Source: Papaver somniferum (Eukaryota > Streptophyta > Magnoliopsida > Ranunculales > Papaveraceae). From it: a stretch of 64,000 nt of DNA. The notes below the pieces were generated by a model, which worked only from the letters and a program-made list of their open reading frames with translations, did no database searches and had not been told where the DNA came from. Within the stretch, counting starts at the first letter, position 1. Each line of letters starts with the position of its first letter. Below, in pieces: positions 22,101 to 33,318 of the stretch. Location: NCBI RefSeq assembly GCF_003573695.1, contig NC_039358.1:16430637-16494636 (forward strand), written 5' to 3'. A program made the translations under genes and the position numbers.

Positions 22101-22523
22101 CGATCTCTCATTGTCTCGGAATAATGATGCCGTCAATAGTTTCTTTTCTCTGAATTTCTAGATGTGAAAGAAAGAAGAGCTAATGATGGGGAGGAATAAT
22201 CTTCTCTGACTTTAAGCATTTTGTAACGGGTAAAATTGATATAGACATCCAACAACCTTATGCAGTCCACCAGATGGCAGCACCTAAGGTTAAACATGAG
22301 CAATTGATTGCCCCTTATCCTCCACTGTGCTCCCGATATGCTTGCAATGAATTGGCGCTTTTGCACTTCTCGCTCCAAATTCCGGTTTCTCCTTCTTTTG
22401 CTCCAAACGACTCCAAAGTACCTAAACACTCAAAAACAAACATAAGATACATAATTTACAAGAAAATTTAGCAAAGAAAGCATAATCAATAGATAATAAT
22501 CTAGGTGTTTATGACACCTATCA
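19135..22523 (-). mobile_element. Element B middle LTR (3389 bp)
   Basis: On the plus axis it starts TGGACCGTTGTCG and ends ACACCTATCA, followed by GATTCCCCCACACTTAG, the complement of a polypurine tract. It is nearly identical to 26279-29671. A TATA-like run (TATATATAAG in the sense direction, 20061-20070) sits about 2.45 kb from the LTR start. The 20200-22100 part is a long C- and T-rich stretch with few Gs and only short ORFs, which I do not regard as genes. Confidence 0.9.
20061..20070 (-). promoter_or_regulatory. TATA-like motif in the element B LTR
   Basis: TATATATAAG in the sense direction; the same motif lies in the right LTR at about 27207-27217. It is a plausible U3 promoter, with a very long U3 upstream. 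Confidence 0.4.
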
Positions 22524-24549
22524 GATTCCCCCACACTTAGACTTTGCTAGCCCTCGAGCAAATCAAACAAAACAATTCTAAAGGATACATACAACTCCGT
22601 GTCGTAGAGGCTACGGTCACACTTAGCACGTATAACAAGCCTTTAAACCCCTAGGTGTCCCTAGTGGAAGAGTTATAGTCTCGTGAAGGTTTACAAGAGA
22701 TATACCCACAAAACCTATATTTCCAACTTACTAGTTCTCCGTAATAATAGCATCCAACGCGCTAAGAAGACATAGAGATTCTTCACACTAGTCATAAGAA
22801 GTTAGACACATAAATGAACACAATCTCATCCTTAAAAGTTGAGAGAGAAATAATCATCCCTTATCGAAAGAAATTCGGGTTCAGAGTGATCAAAAGTCTC
22901 GACTCTGCCTCACAAGAAAGGGTTTTATGAAGTTTCTCTCAATAATAAATAGCTTTTTATGGGTCACACATGTGTCCAGGTAGGAATGAAGAGAGAATCA
23001 TGTGACACGTTGAATAGTAGGAAGGCCAAACCCTCCGAGTTGTTTTGAAAACCCACATCTTTTATTCATTTTGAAAAACTTTTTTTCTGACGATCTCAAA
23101 GAAAGGAAATTAACCACTTAACGAAGGTGGGAATATGCTTACTTACCTCGTTATCCGTTCGACGTGAAGCTAGCACCACTCTCACAGCATCCATAGAAAC
23201 GTCTTCGGTCTTCAATCGGTGTCTTCATCTTCGTCTTCGGTCTTCAACTCTTGATGATGAAATCTTGAACTTCGTAGAATCTTGACAATGTTATTCTTTC
23301 CTCTAATTCCTTGTTGCTTGAAACTTCATTACGGATATTCCTTCTTTCCATTGGCTTTATTGAAAGAATACAAAACTAAAAACGAACTATACAAACCCAA
23401 AATATGATACAAAGGATTTTTCTTGTCTTTTTTTCTTCTTTTTTTTTTCTTTTTTTTTTTCATGAGACAAGAGAAATAAACCAAATACAAAATAAAAACA
23501 AAACCAAAATAGTAAAAAATAATAAAACTAACAAAATTTTCTCTTGTCTCTTTTTTTTTTCATTTTTTTTTGACAAGGGACTTAGCATAAAATGACCATG
23601 TCCCAAGTTTTTTTTTTTCGGAACAAGAGAAAATAATATACAAATATGATAAAATAAAAAAAAATGCAAGTACAAAGGCCATGGTGTAAGTACTTTACCG
23701 TTTGATTCTTCACAACTTGTATGTCTCGATATCATAAACTCCTTGAACTCTCATCTTGATAATCTTCGCTCTTGTACATAAAGTCTTCAACTTGTAAAAA
23801 TTCTTCTCCTTGTCTTGTTGCTTTACATGAATCTGAAATCTGCTCATTTCTGTATTGTTGCTTGTAAACCTTGAACGTCTTCAACTTTCCTTCGAATTTG
23901 TGATGCTCCCCTTGTTGATGATGATAGTGTTTCTATGGACCTGTTGGTGTAGAGAGAGATAAAGTGGATGGTGTTAACTGCGAACAAGATTACAAGTGAT
24001 ATGTAAGTTAGCAATTCGATGTCACCATCATGATTGATAAAATAACACTCAAGAGATCAAAATAGTGTTTTTATTGGTGGGAGGTTGGGTAGGTCACCAT
24101 TCTACCCGGAGTTTACGTACGGTGACACACACTCTAAAAGCACATATTTAGACAGGTACAAAGAAGTGAAGGTCGGTGCCTCACATGATGTAACAATAGG
24201 TAGTCTCCACTATAGGGGACCACTACTATAATACCGAATTCAATCTGCACCTCATTTGCCACTGGCATGGTTAAATCCAACTTTAACTCTCATACAAGTA
24301 AGAAACCTGATCATGTTCTCTGTCATCTCTAAGTTCAGTCACTCTTATGAGAATCTCGATGTAATCTTAGCGACATGTATACTATGTGACTCTAAACTAA
24401 CTACAAGTTGGATTTATTTTTTTTATTCACTAATTTACACAAAAGTTGAAAAAAATGAAAAATTTACAATGAAAATGCAAATGCTTAACCACTCCCCCAC
24501 ACTTAAACTTTACATTGTCCTCAATGTAAATTGAATCGTCCAAAGAAAG
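22524..24549 (-). other. Element B 3' noncoding region and polypurine tract
   Basis: It begins beside the LTR with the polypurine tract (AGTGTGGGGGAATC in sense, 22524-22540). No coding frame is convincing. A low-complexity T-rich tract lies at 23415-23460, with further T runs to 23615. The stretch around 24110-24420 and the Asn/Lys-coding AT-rich DNA just after it lead into the ORF end. The equivalent region is deleted from the left internal domain. Confidence 0.7.
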
Positions 24550-24659
24550 TCAAGGTGGGAAATTTCTCATAATGATATGCGACAAGAAATCTGAAAAAGT
24601 AAATACGAGACAAGAAAAAGCTAAAAACAAGAAAAGAAATAAATACAAGACAAGAATAC

Positions 24660-26150
24660 TCATCCTATGGGTTGCCTCCCATTTAGCGCTTGGTTTAAAG
24701 TCGTCAGCCCGACTTGCAAGACGAATTCCCCATACACCAATAATCTGAAAAGTTGGGGATCCTTCCATGTAACCTGTTTTGCAAACATTAACTTCACACA
24801 AACATTAGTATAATAAAGCAAAAGTGAAGCTACAGCCCAATAGAAGTTTCCCCCACACTTATTCTTGTCCACACTTGGAAGTGTATAAAGAACATAAAAT
24901 TCAGGAACTTCTATGGTTTCTTCTATGCAAACATTCATAATATGAGAATCAAATGTTTCTAATGGTGGAAATCGAGAAAACAAGTCATTCAACAATATTC
25001 TCGAAGCACATACATTCAAACCAACAAGAGGTAAAGGAGAAGAAACAACATGCAAAGGGTTAGACAAACCTTGCACAATCTCTTGTATCACATAATCCTC
25101 TTCATCCTTGAAAAACTCAAGTGAATTACTCACCACTTTTATATCATGGTCCTCTATCAAACCTTGCAACCATTCTTCATCCGTTTCTACCTTAACTAAA
25201 TTCTTGGCATTAACATCATCATTATAATCCTTTGCAAGATCAATTGGGTCTTCCACAATATTGATCATAACGGTCACATTCTCAACATACTCGTCATCAT
25301 TAGGCTCAAACTCTTTTGCGGCTGCAAATTTCGCTATAAGGAACTTTTTTAGAAGACTCAAAAATGCATCATCCTCAAGCTCCACCCTTTGAATAGGCTC
25401 TTGATCATTATTAAGATCAATTCTTGAGTAATCTATACTAGTGTCAACATATTCCTCTTCGTCTTCATTTTGATCCCAAAAAGATTCCGCTGTACACCTT
25501 TGGGAAATGTCACCATGAGTTGGTTCAAGCGATGTATCTTCATAATCATCATCACTTTCATAGTTAACATAAGATTGGTTGTCGCTGAATTTAGTGTTGC
25601 TAACCTCAAACTCATCCTTTTGAATAGGCGAATGATCATTATTAAGATCAAGAGTTGAGTTAGCTACACAATTATCAACGAAAGTCCCCAAAGGGTGACC
25701 CTTTTCAACATTAGCATCAATCAAATATTCATCACACACCACAGGCACATTAGAATAATTATTGCTTTGAAAACAAAATTCTTTTTCATACCTTTCTTCC
25801 TTGTATTCATCAATGCTTCTTCGTAAGATATCCATACCTTCATGAAGTTCTTGGAGTTGCTCGTTTGTAGCCTCTTTATCTTTTTGAAACTCTTGTCGTA
25901 AAAAGTTGGAAAAGTTGTCTGACAAGTTAGAGACTTGTTGTTCACGAGCATAAGAATCCTCCAATCCTTGTGGTTGTTCACACACATACCCACCATAAGG
26001 TTGTTGATATGTAAAAGGACCACATTATTCCGTAGGATATTGATGATAACCAATGAATTGGTGTTGACTATAACCCTGGGATGATTGGTAGTTTCCATAT
26101 TGTTTAGGTTGTTGAAAACCGTATCCGTTGTTCCAATATGTTTCGTCCAT
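24660..26150 (-). pseudogene. Element B ORF, full-domain copy, with one internal stop
   Basis: The frame starts at the ATG at 26150 (MDETYWNNGYGFQQPKQYGN), passes an in-frame TAA at 26025-26027, and continues through CGPFTYQQPYGGY into the 441-codon frame ending at 24660. The Tyr/Gln/Gly-rich N-terminus resembles the Athila Gag C-terminal tail (compare YNPGWRNHPNFSW in G) in composition only. The order is: coiled coil, acidic region, VGLNVCASRILLNDLF, hydrophobic run, KDPQLFRLLVYGEF. The TAA also occurs in the other domain, so it predates the duplication or is functionally tolerated. No enzyme domain. Confidence 0.6.
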
Positions 26151-26254
26151 AGAAATTGGTACCTGAAACACGATCCTCAAAACAAGGTTAACAACCAGAA
26201 GATAAAAACAAAAACAAAACAAAAACCAAAACCAAAAATAAGAAACCAAAAACA

Positions 26255-26278
26255 AGTGACAACCGCTGCCGGGGTAAA
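26255..26278 (-). other. Degenerate primer-binding region of element B
   Basis: In the sense direction the LTR end is followed by GGTCCATTTACCCCGGCAGC. Element A has ATTTTTGGCGCCGCTGCCGG here. The TGGCGCC core that pairs with tRNA-Asp is missing in both B internal domains (also at 19111-19134). Confidence 0.5.
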
Positions 26279-29200
26279 TGGACCGCTGTCGTATGCGTCA
26301 AAAATAAATTACTTTCTCACTACTCAAAATATAAAATATAGCAAGGGTAAGAAAGGATCATTCCCCACAGAGAGGATCTAGGTTGTCAAGTTGTTTCGGT
26401 TTCCTATATAAACAAGGGGGGATTTTCTGATTTTTATAATCTAAAAGTAAAATAAAAGCAAACAAAAAAAAGAGCGAAGCAAACACGCAAATCAAGATGT
26501 AAAGAAATTGATTAAGGATCCGTTTTCATCCACAAACATGTTTTTCAACAATAACTAGAATTGATATTTAATCTCAATTTTTATCAAAGGCCCTAGGATA
26601 CCTTGATCGCAAGAATATCCCGCTAATTTCCTCTTATCATCAACAAACACATTAAAAGATGCGAATATGAATTGTACCTAAGAGAACAACCTAACGTGTA
26701 AAAGCACTATCAACTTTAATTCCCTAGATGCACTAAGTTTTATGAAATCAGGCCAATAAAAGCAATCGAACGTGTAAAAGCACTAATCCGATTTAACAAA
26801 GGTTATGACTCACATGTGACTATTAGGATGTATCACTACAAGCAATAATCACAATTACGCTACTTGTATTCAAGGTGTATCACATTTACGTATAATAAAC
26901 CCTAAACTAGCAATAGATATGATTACGAGTTCTACCAATTTGCAACTTGATGAAACTAACAATCAATCATACATGCGATATTTCTAGTGAATCATAATCG
27001 ATAATTGTGAGACAAAACTAATTTATTGAACAAAATCCATGTTTGGAAATTCAACTTATTCCTTAACCAATAATAAAAACTAGCTCATGTTAATGGAGTT
27101 CATAACAAGGAAAAAGAGAAGAGTTTCCATGTCTAAACCCTAGAACAAAAGTAGAGAAGAAGATAATAAGATATGGAGATCTCCCCCCTTTTGTTTTGTG
27201 AATATGATTATATATATCTTCTCCTGATGTGTGTGTGAATAACCTACTTCCAAATCTCGGTCAAGGCTAAATGTCCAACCCATAACTCACTTCATGCTTC
27301 CGCCTCAACACAGCCCACAAGCCCATTAGCTCTTAGAACATTTGGCTTGTCAGTTCTCTGGAACTGACATCCTAATTTTCACTCAGTTTCCAGAACTGAC
27401 AGTTCATTCTTCAATCATCTACTTTCCTCAGCTATTGCAACTTCATAACAGCCAGCACCAGATCCACAACCTGCAATTTCAGCTCAGAATTCATTACCAA
27501 GCATGTCCAACTGTTACATTCACCACTGCCTTGCATCTAACCCATGTTATCCTATTTGCAGTTGCAATTCTCTTCTGTCTGCTATATCTCCTTGCTGCAA
27601 CACCAAGTCATAGCATCAGTTCACAAACCATTCTACCAACTTCTGCTGCCTTCTCCTTAAGCCAGCTTTGAGCTTATCCATCTGCCAAACATAAACCCAT
27701 CTCCTTGTAAACATCTGAGATGTATTCTAACCCCCACTGTATTTTTTTCTTGATTTAAATCTGCAGCCAAACTCAATTGCCTCCCTGTCTTGTCAATTCA
27801 CTGCATACAGCCTGAACCACCTGGCCTGTAATGCCATCTGCCAACTGAACCACCATCTAACTTGTAATCACTTCTAGCATCTGCAGTTCCAGCCTCATCA
27901 CAGGTTATATTTCACGGCTCAGGCCATCCAACCTAGCTTCTTGACCTGTGAAACCTAACATTCATCTAAACACCACTGCAACCTTCTTTCCTTGTTCGCA
28001 CCAAATCCACAGCTCCATTCAATCCGCACCATCCATTGTCACAGCCCAATGCATCCATCCACTTTTCCTGTACATAAACTGCATCTAATTTGAGCCTCCA
28101 TTAACTTCGACAAAACCCCTGTAATCTCTGGCAGAACCCATGACCTGCAATGTCTCAACTGCAACAGCTCCGCAATCAAAACTGCAACTACATCCAAGCT
28201 CTCCTGTCACTTCAGCAACACATTCTGTAATTTTTCTCAAAACCCATTCTTTGAAGCTTGTTCTTCATTACCAGCTTGCATCGGAAACTCAACAGCATCA
28301 CAACCACCTCAACCTGCAGTTCCAGCTTAATTATACAACCCATATAAACATTTTCAGCATCATGACACTCATGGCCACACTAACAGCAACTTCAACCTAA
28401 ACCCAGTCTCTGCCTCATTCTGACCATCTCAGTCAGTCCACTAACCTGTTCCCCTAGACTAACATCTGCCACCAATTCATGTAAATTGCGACATCACCCT
28501 CAAGAGCTCAACCGCAACCAACACAGGCCTGCAACATTCATCAGCTTCAGTTAACCTCAGCTGCATCTAGCCATCACACTGCCTCTGGCATTGCATTCAT
28601 TTTTCTTCACATTGCTACAGCTTTGACTGCAGTTGTAACCCTTGAACACCACAGACCACCAACACCTCCATCAGTTCTTCACAGTTCATCATCTTTGATC
28701 CTGGGAGCAGCATCACAACAACCTTAATACCAACATCAATACTTCCTGCAGTTCCATTGCTCTGCCATCTTGCTCCGACAACACCTTATTGCAGCTACAC
28801 ATCGTACAGCAGCAGCCACATCACAATGTCATTTACATTCTTCACTCATCGTTTTCTGAATCCCATTTTCTAATTCTCTGATAGCAACAGATCCAAGGGA
28901 GATCCGGGAGCTAGGCGGGAATGTCGTTCCCTTTATGGTTCATCTCAATTCAAAGTCTCAGCAGCAGTACCTCCTTTTAAATCTGATTTCAATCAAACCA
29001 ATAATTCATCAAATTCGTTGTTCAAACCTCCTCTGATTCATCCACCACAGACCCATCTTCTCAATCTCTCTTCTTGATTTGAATCTGCATCTCAGTTCTC
29101 AATCACCTTGTACTCAAAACCCTAACTTCTATTTCTGTTAAAACCCCTTCCAGATTTGAACAACATCTGCTTCATCTTCACTACCAATTGCAACAGTTTG

Positions 29201-29671
29201 AGCTTAAGAATCCATCTTCTAATTTTTCCCCACTTTGCTCTCAATTTTGATCTCTCATTGTCTCGGAATAATGATGCCGTCAATAGTTTCTTTTCTCTGA
29301 ATTTCTAGATGTGAAAGAAAGAAGAGCTAATGATGGGGAGGAATAATCTTCTCTGACTTTTAGCATTTGGTAATGGGTAAAATTGATATAGGCATCCAAC
29401 AACCTTATGCAGGCCACCAGATGGCAGCTCCTAAGGTTAATCATGAGCAATTGCTTGCCCCTTATCCTCCAATGTGCTCCCGACATGCTTGCAATGAATT
29501 GGCGCTTTTGCAGTTCTCGCTCCAAATGCACGGTTTCTCCTTCTTTTGCTCCAAACGACTCCAAAGTACCTAAACACTCAAAAACAAATATAAGATACAT
29601 AATTTACAAGAAAACTTAGCAAAGAAAGCATAATCAATAGATAATAATCTAGGTGTTTATGACACCTATCA
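26279..29671 (-). mobile_element. Element B right LTR (3393 bp), the 5' LTR
   Basis: On the plus axis it starts TGGACCGCTGTCG and ends ACACCTATCA, immediately followed by the CTGAG duplication. It differs from the middle LTR by scattered substitutions and a few small indels. It is C/T-rich from about 27340 to 29250, with no credible gene. Confidence 0.9.
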
Positions 29672-31403
29672 CTGAGACACCCTAAGCATGGCACATCAAA
29701 AGACTAAACCCAAGCAAGCACCATCAAATTGTGTTAGCTTGAAAGTTATACGAAACTAAATTATTGATTCACAAATTGTATCTGGCTCTTCTAAGTATAA
29801 CCCATCAAAGGACTCAACCCAGAACTATCAAATAATGAGACCAAACCTATTTGTAAAACTATCCAATTACGCACAATTCAATAAATCAATAAACAATATT
29901 CGAAAATCAATCTAATCAAATCATAATGGACTATTGCTATATAATCAACCAAAGTAGCCTAATACCCAAAGTAGTTTCAACATAAACCCTAGTTACGAAA
30001 ATCTAGCAACACATGATTATGGGTTTCTTAAAAACCCAAATAAAATGATTACAAGAAAATAAAGGAAAAGATTAAACCCTTGTCACTGAATCGTCTCCTT
30101 TCCCCTTCGATCTCTTGTTCTTCCGTTCTCGCCTTTACGGCTGTTCGAACTGCTGCTACGTCGTCTCTTTTTCTCCTCTGTGGTTTCGGCTCTGTAGCCG
30201 CTACTCAAAACCGGCCTCCCCCATTCCGTTGCTTCTCATTCATTTATAATTTAGTGCAGCCAAGGAGTTCGACTAAGACCTAGTAGAATTACCTAGGCCC
30301 AGTCCATCATGGTCCAACTACCCTCAGGTCCAACATCTCCACATTACACTCGATATTCAGAGACCCGCAATCCATCTTCACCATCCGCGTCTTCCAGACT
30401 CGAGCCAAAGTACTGAAACATCTCCAACTCCGGCCAGAAATAGTGAACTCTAACTGCAGTAATCGCCTTCTCCGACTTCCTACTACCAAATTCTGCTCAA
30501 GATCAAAAGAAACCAGCACCCATTCTTCTTCTCATCCAACGCCATTGCTTCAAGTTCTAGTCTTAGATCAAACCGAGAACACCCAATTTTTTCTAACAAC
30601 CTGAACTCCGATAAGCTCCATCACCTTCACGCCAGTGCAAACTTCAAGTCTCTTCTATTACAACTGGTTTTGTCGCTGCCAATCTTAAATTCAGATCTCC
30701 CCTAGCTAGTGCCAAGCTCAAAGACGAGCTTCTTCCATCGATACTTCCATACACTTTTCAGCATCGAGCACGAGTTCTTCTCCTTCGAACATCATCACGA
30801 GCCAACGCCTTAACTCACATTAGTTACATCTCATGCATCTGCTCGAGCTCCAACATCCTGTCTTCACTGGTCTCACGACCCTCCACCAGTAACAAACCCC
30901 GTTGCAGACATAACTCAGTTACTGACCTTGTATGCATCTTTCTCCGACTGCCTACTATCATCTGCAACTAGCTCGACCTTTCTCCATCTCGATTTGGCAG
31001 CAGTGCCTCCTGCTTGAATAGGAAATGAAATTTCCATTTCTTGTTTTAACACGAACTGAAACACCACAAAATGTTGTGGTACCAATGTGTACACGTCCCA
31101 CATTTTCTTTACCTCTAGTGACTCCACGTTCTGCACAAACACAAATCTTTGTCTCCCCCGATATGAAAGTAATATGGCTTGGTGGTGCGACAGCCCAACT
31201 AGTAGCCAAACAATAAGCTCCGTCCCATTTTGGTGGCGTTTGTTACGGACACCTCTTTAATCTCCAATTTAGCCGTTTTTAGGTCGGTCGATCGGATTTC
31301 CTTGTACTTTCTACAAAAGCACTAAAATGAAGTTGTTAGTCAAAATATCGAGTCCTAGCTAATATAAACATGGGTATAAAACGTAGCATATACGTGTTTA
31401 TCA
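29672..31403 (-). mobile_element. Element A 3' LTR, segment right of element B
   Basis: It matches 33669-35784 of the 5' LTR, except that 332 bp are missing after CTGCAG at 30454-30459. In the 5' LTR that stretch is bounded by CTGCAG at 34502 and 34834. The segment ends GTGTTTATCA. The open frames here (for example 30080-30283) recur in the other LTR but lack any recognisable protein content. Confidence 0.9.
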
Positions 31404-31919
31404 ACACCCCACACTTATATTTTGCTAGTCCTCGAGCAAAACAAAGAATATATCCGCTACACAGCTGGATAAGGAGAGATGTCTGCTAAACATCGAGACT
31501 GATTTGTTAAACAACGAGATCGAGAAATGTCTGCTATACAGCGAGACGAATCCACTAAACAGTGGATAAAGATGTCTGCTAAACAGCTAGACAGAAAGAC
31601 CCGCTACACAGCTGGTCATAACCCTAACAATCGATTTTTTTTAAGACCCGCTACACAGCTAGTCATCATTTCATATTTTTTTAAATTCTTTTTTGAAAAT
31701 ACTTAACGAAAGTGCCACTCCCCCACACTTAAACATTACATTCTCCTCAATGTAATTGAGTCATCCAACGTAGAAATTAAGATGGGAGATTCAAGCAAAT
31801 AGATAAAAGATGGAGGAAAGAAAACAAATCTGATGGGTTGAGTCCCATGAAACGAAATATTATGGGTTGACTTCCATGAAGCAAAATCTTTGTATCCCTG
31901 CTTGCGCACATAAAGAACC
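31404..31919 (-). other. Element A polypurine tract and 3' noncoding region with short repeats
   Basis: Beside the LTR lies the complement of a polypurine tract (ACACCCCACACTT). Then 31455-31670 holds at least eight degenerate copies of a unit like CCGCTACACAGCTGGATAA or TCTGCTAAACAGC. The rest is AT-rich up to the ORF end. Confidence 0.7.
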
Positions 31920-33135
31920 TCAAACAAGGTGAGGTTGCACCAAAGTAAGCAGCAAAGCATATATATAAAGTCTGAAAAGTTGGGGATCAATCCAACGAAT
32001 CAGGTCAGCTGCGAATATGAACCTGCAAACACTATAAACCTCCAAAAAGATGTGTAAATCCATTCCCAATAGAAAAAAGTCATTAGTCGAGATAAATAAA
32101 TCACTCACATGGACAACAAACATAGAATGTATATTATTTTCTATTCGGGAAGCACACTCTATATCAGGTTCTAAATCAGCTGAAATACATCCGGTCGACA
32201 CATTTTCTTCACTAGAAATCATAGGAAGCAATGTATTGAAAATGCAAAAAGGTACCGGATTATCAAACTCAACACAATGGTTTAAACTTCTATCTAATGG
32301 TTCAAGTTTATCAAAATCTGCAACTCCTAAATTCGGTCCTAAGTCCGCGGAAATAACTTCCGTTGTTGAGTTACCTTGATTAACTATTGGAGGTCGCAAT
32401 GCATTGATAATATCAATAATCATAGGGTCATCAGAATCAGAAAAGTGGGCTAAACAAACAGATAAAGGCTCAAAATCATTGACACAAGTTATCTGACCAA
32501 TATCAATATGTTCAACATTCACATCAGGATTCAGAAAATCACTAGATGGATCAGAAAAACAAAAGCACAATGGAGCAACAATATCATGAATAATCGCCTC
32601 ATCACTATCTGCAACTAAGTGACTTATAGGAAACTCATTATTTGAATGATTAGAAAAATATCTCATTATGCAAGTCTACTGTCTCTAAGTCATCAGACTC
32701 AACAATAGTATCTTCCGTATAAATATGTTTTTCTGAATCATCATTATCTGAATAAATGGCGTCTCTAACACAACTCTCGTCCTTTTGAATAGACAAATAA
32801 TCAGTAAAATGGTCATGAGTTGGATAAGATACAATAGACTCAGATATTATATCGATATCATAATTCCTAAAATCACTTCTAATGTAAAGTTCATTTTCAC
32901 CCTCATGGTATTGGGATTGATACTCATCTGAATAACCACCCATAGAGAAATTACGTGGATTCCAAGTTTCATACCTGAGACGATTATAAGCAAGAACTTC
33001 CTTATACCGTGACCCATACATGTATTCACCAAGCGTCATTTGAGATGAAGTCTCCTGAGGATGTGAACTTCTACGCCTATATTCACCAAGTATCATCTTA
33101 GATGACGTCTCCTGAGAAGCACTCAACATCCTCAA
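31920..33135 (-). pseudogene. Element A ORF: acidic protein with C-terminal DPQLFRLYIY module, one frameshift
   Basis: Two overlapping frames (33135-32650 and 32666-31920) make one protein if a run of five T (sense) near 32660 lost one base. The first part is Ser/Tyr-rich with repeated ETSS..ILGEY segments. The second is acidic with several D/E-rich blocks, then a hydrophobic run (MDLHIFLEVYSVCRFIFAADLI) followed by RWIDPQLFRLYIY at the end. The layout (primer site, one acidic ORF, hydrophobic/DPQLFRL end, polypurine tract) is that of element B, although the bodies of the proteins do not align by eye. No Gag core, protease or polymerase. Confidence 0.6.
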
Positions 33136-33295
33136 AAAGGTACCTGAAATAAAATTCTAACACACAAAACAAGTCAAAAGGAAAAAAGAAATCCTAATAT
33201 AAAAAAATAAATAAAACAAATACTGTACAAAAATATAAATAAACACCTCACTATTTACAAAATCAAAATTACTAATTACAATATTCCACAACCGC

Positions 33296-33313
33296 TCCCC
33301 GGCAGCGGCGCCA
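33296..33313 (-). other. Primer-binding site of element A (tRNA-Asp type)
   Basis: Sense TGGCGCCGCTGCCGGGGA, five bases (ATTTT) after the 5' LTR end. It is one base different from TGGCGCCGTTGCCGGGGA, the usual Athila primer site for tRNA-Asp. Confidence 0.85.
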
Positions 33314-33318
33314 AAAAT

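Larger units (their letters stand above)
16373..29671 (-). mobile_element. Element B: Athila-like tandem element with three LTRs and two internal domains
   Basis: The unit is flanked by CTGAG (16368-16372 and 29672-29676), starts TGATCGCTG and ends ACACCTATCA, so it entered as, or evolved from, one insertion. On the plus axis it contains a truncated LTR (16373-17270), a truncated internal domain (17271-19134), a full LTR (19135-22523), a full internal domain (22524-26278) and a full LTR (26279-29671). The two internal domains agree over 1.86 kb with few differences. Orientation is minus: polypurine tracts lie on the right side of the LTR ends and the primer region on the left side of the LTR starts. 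Confidence 0.9.

Noticed and set aside
23415..23620. T-rich tracts as a processed pseudogene tail
   Set aside because: They lie inside the 3' noncoding region of element B, between polypurine tract and ORF; no gene-derived sequence adjoins them.
30080..31216. ORFs in the A LTR with a signal-peptide-like start, also near 34114
   Set aside because: They are short, duplicated with the LTR, disrupted by LTR indels and without homology by eye.
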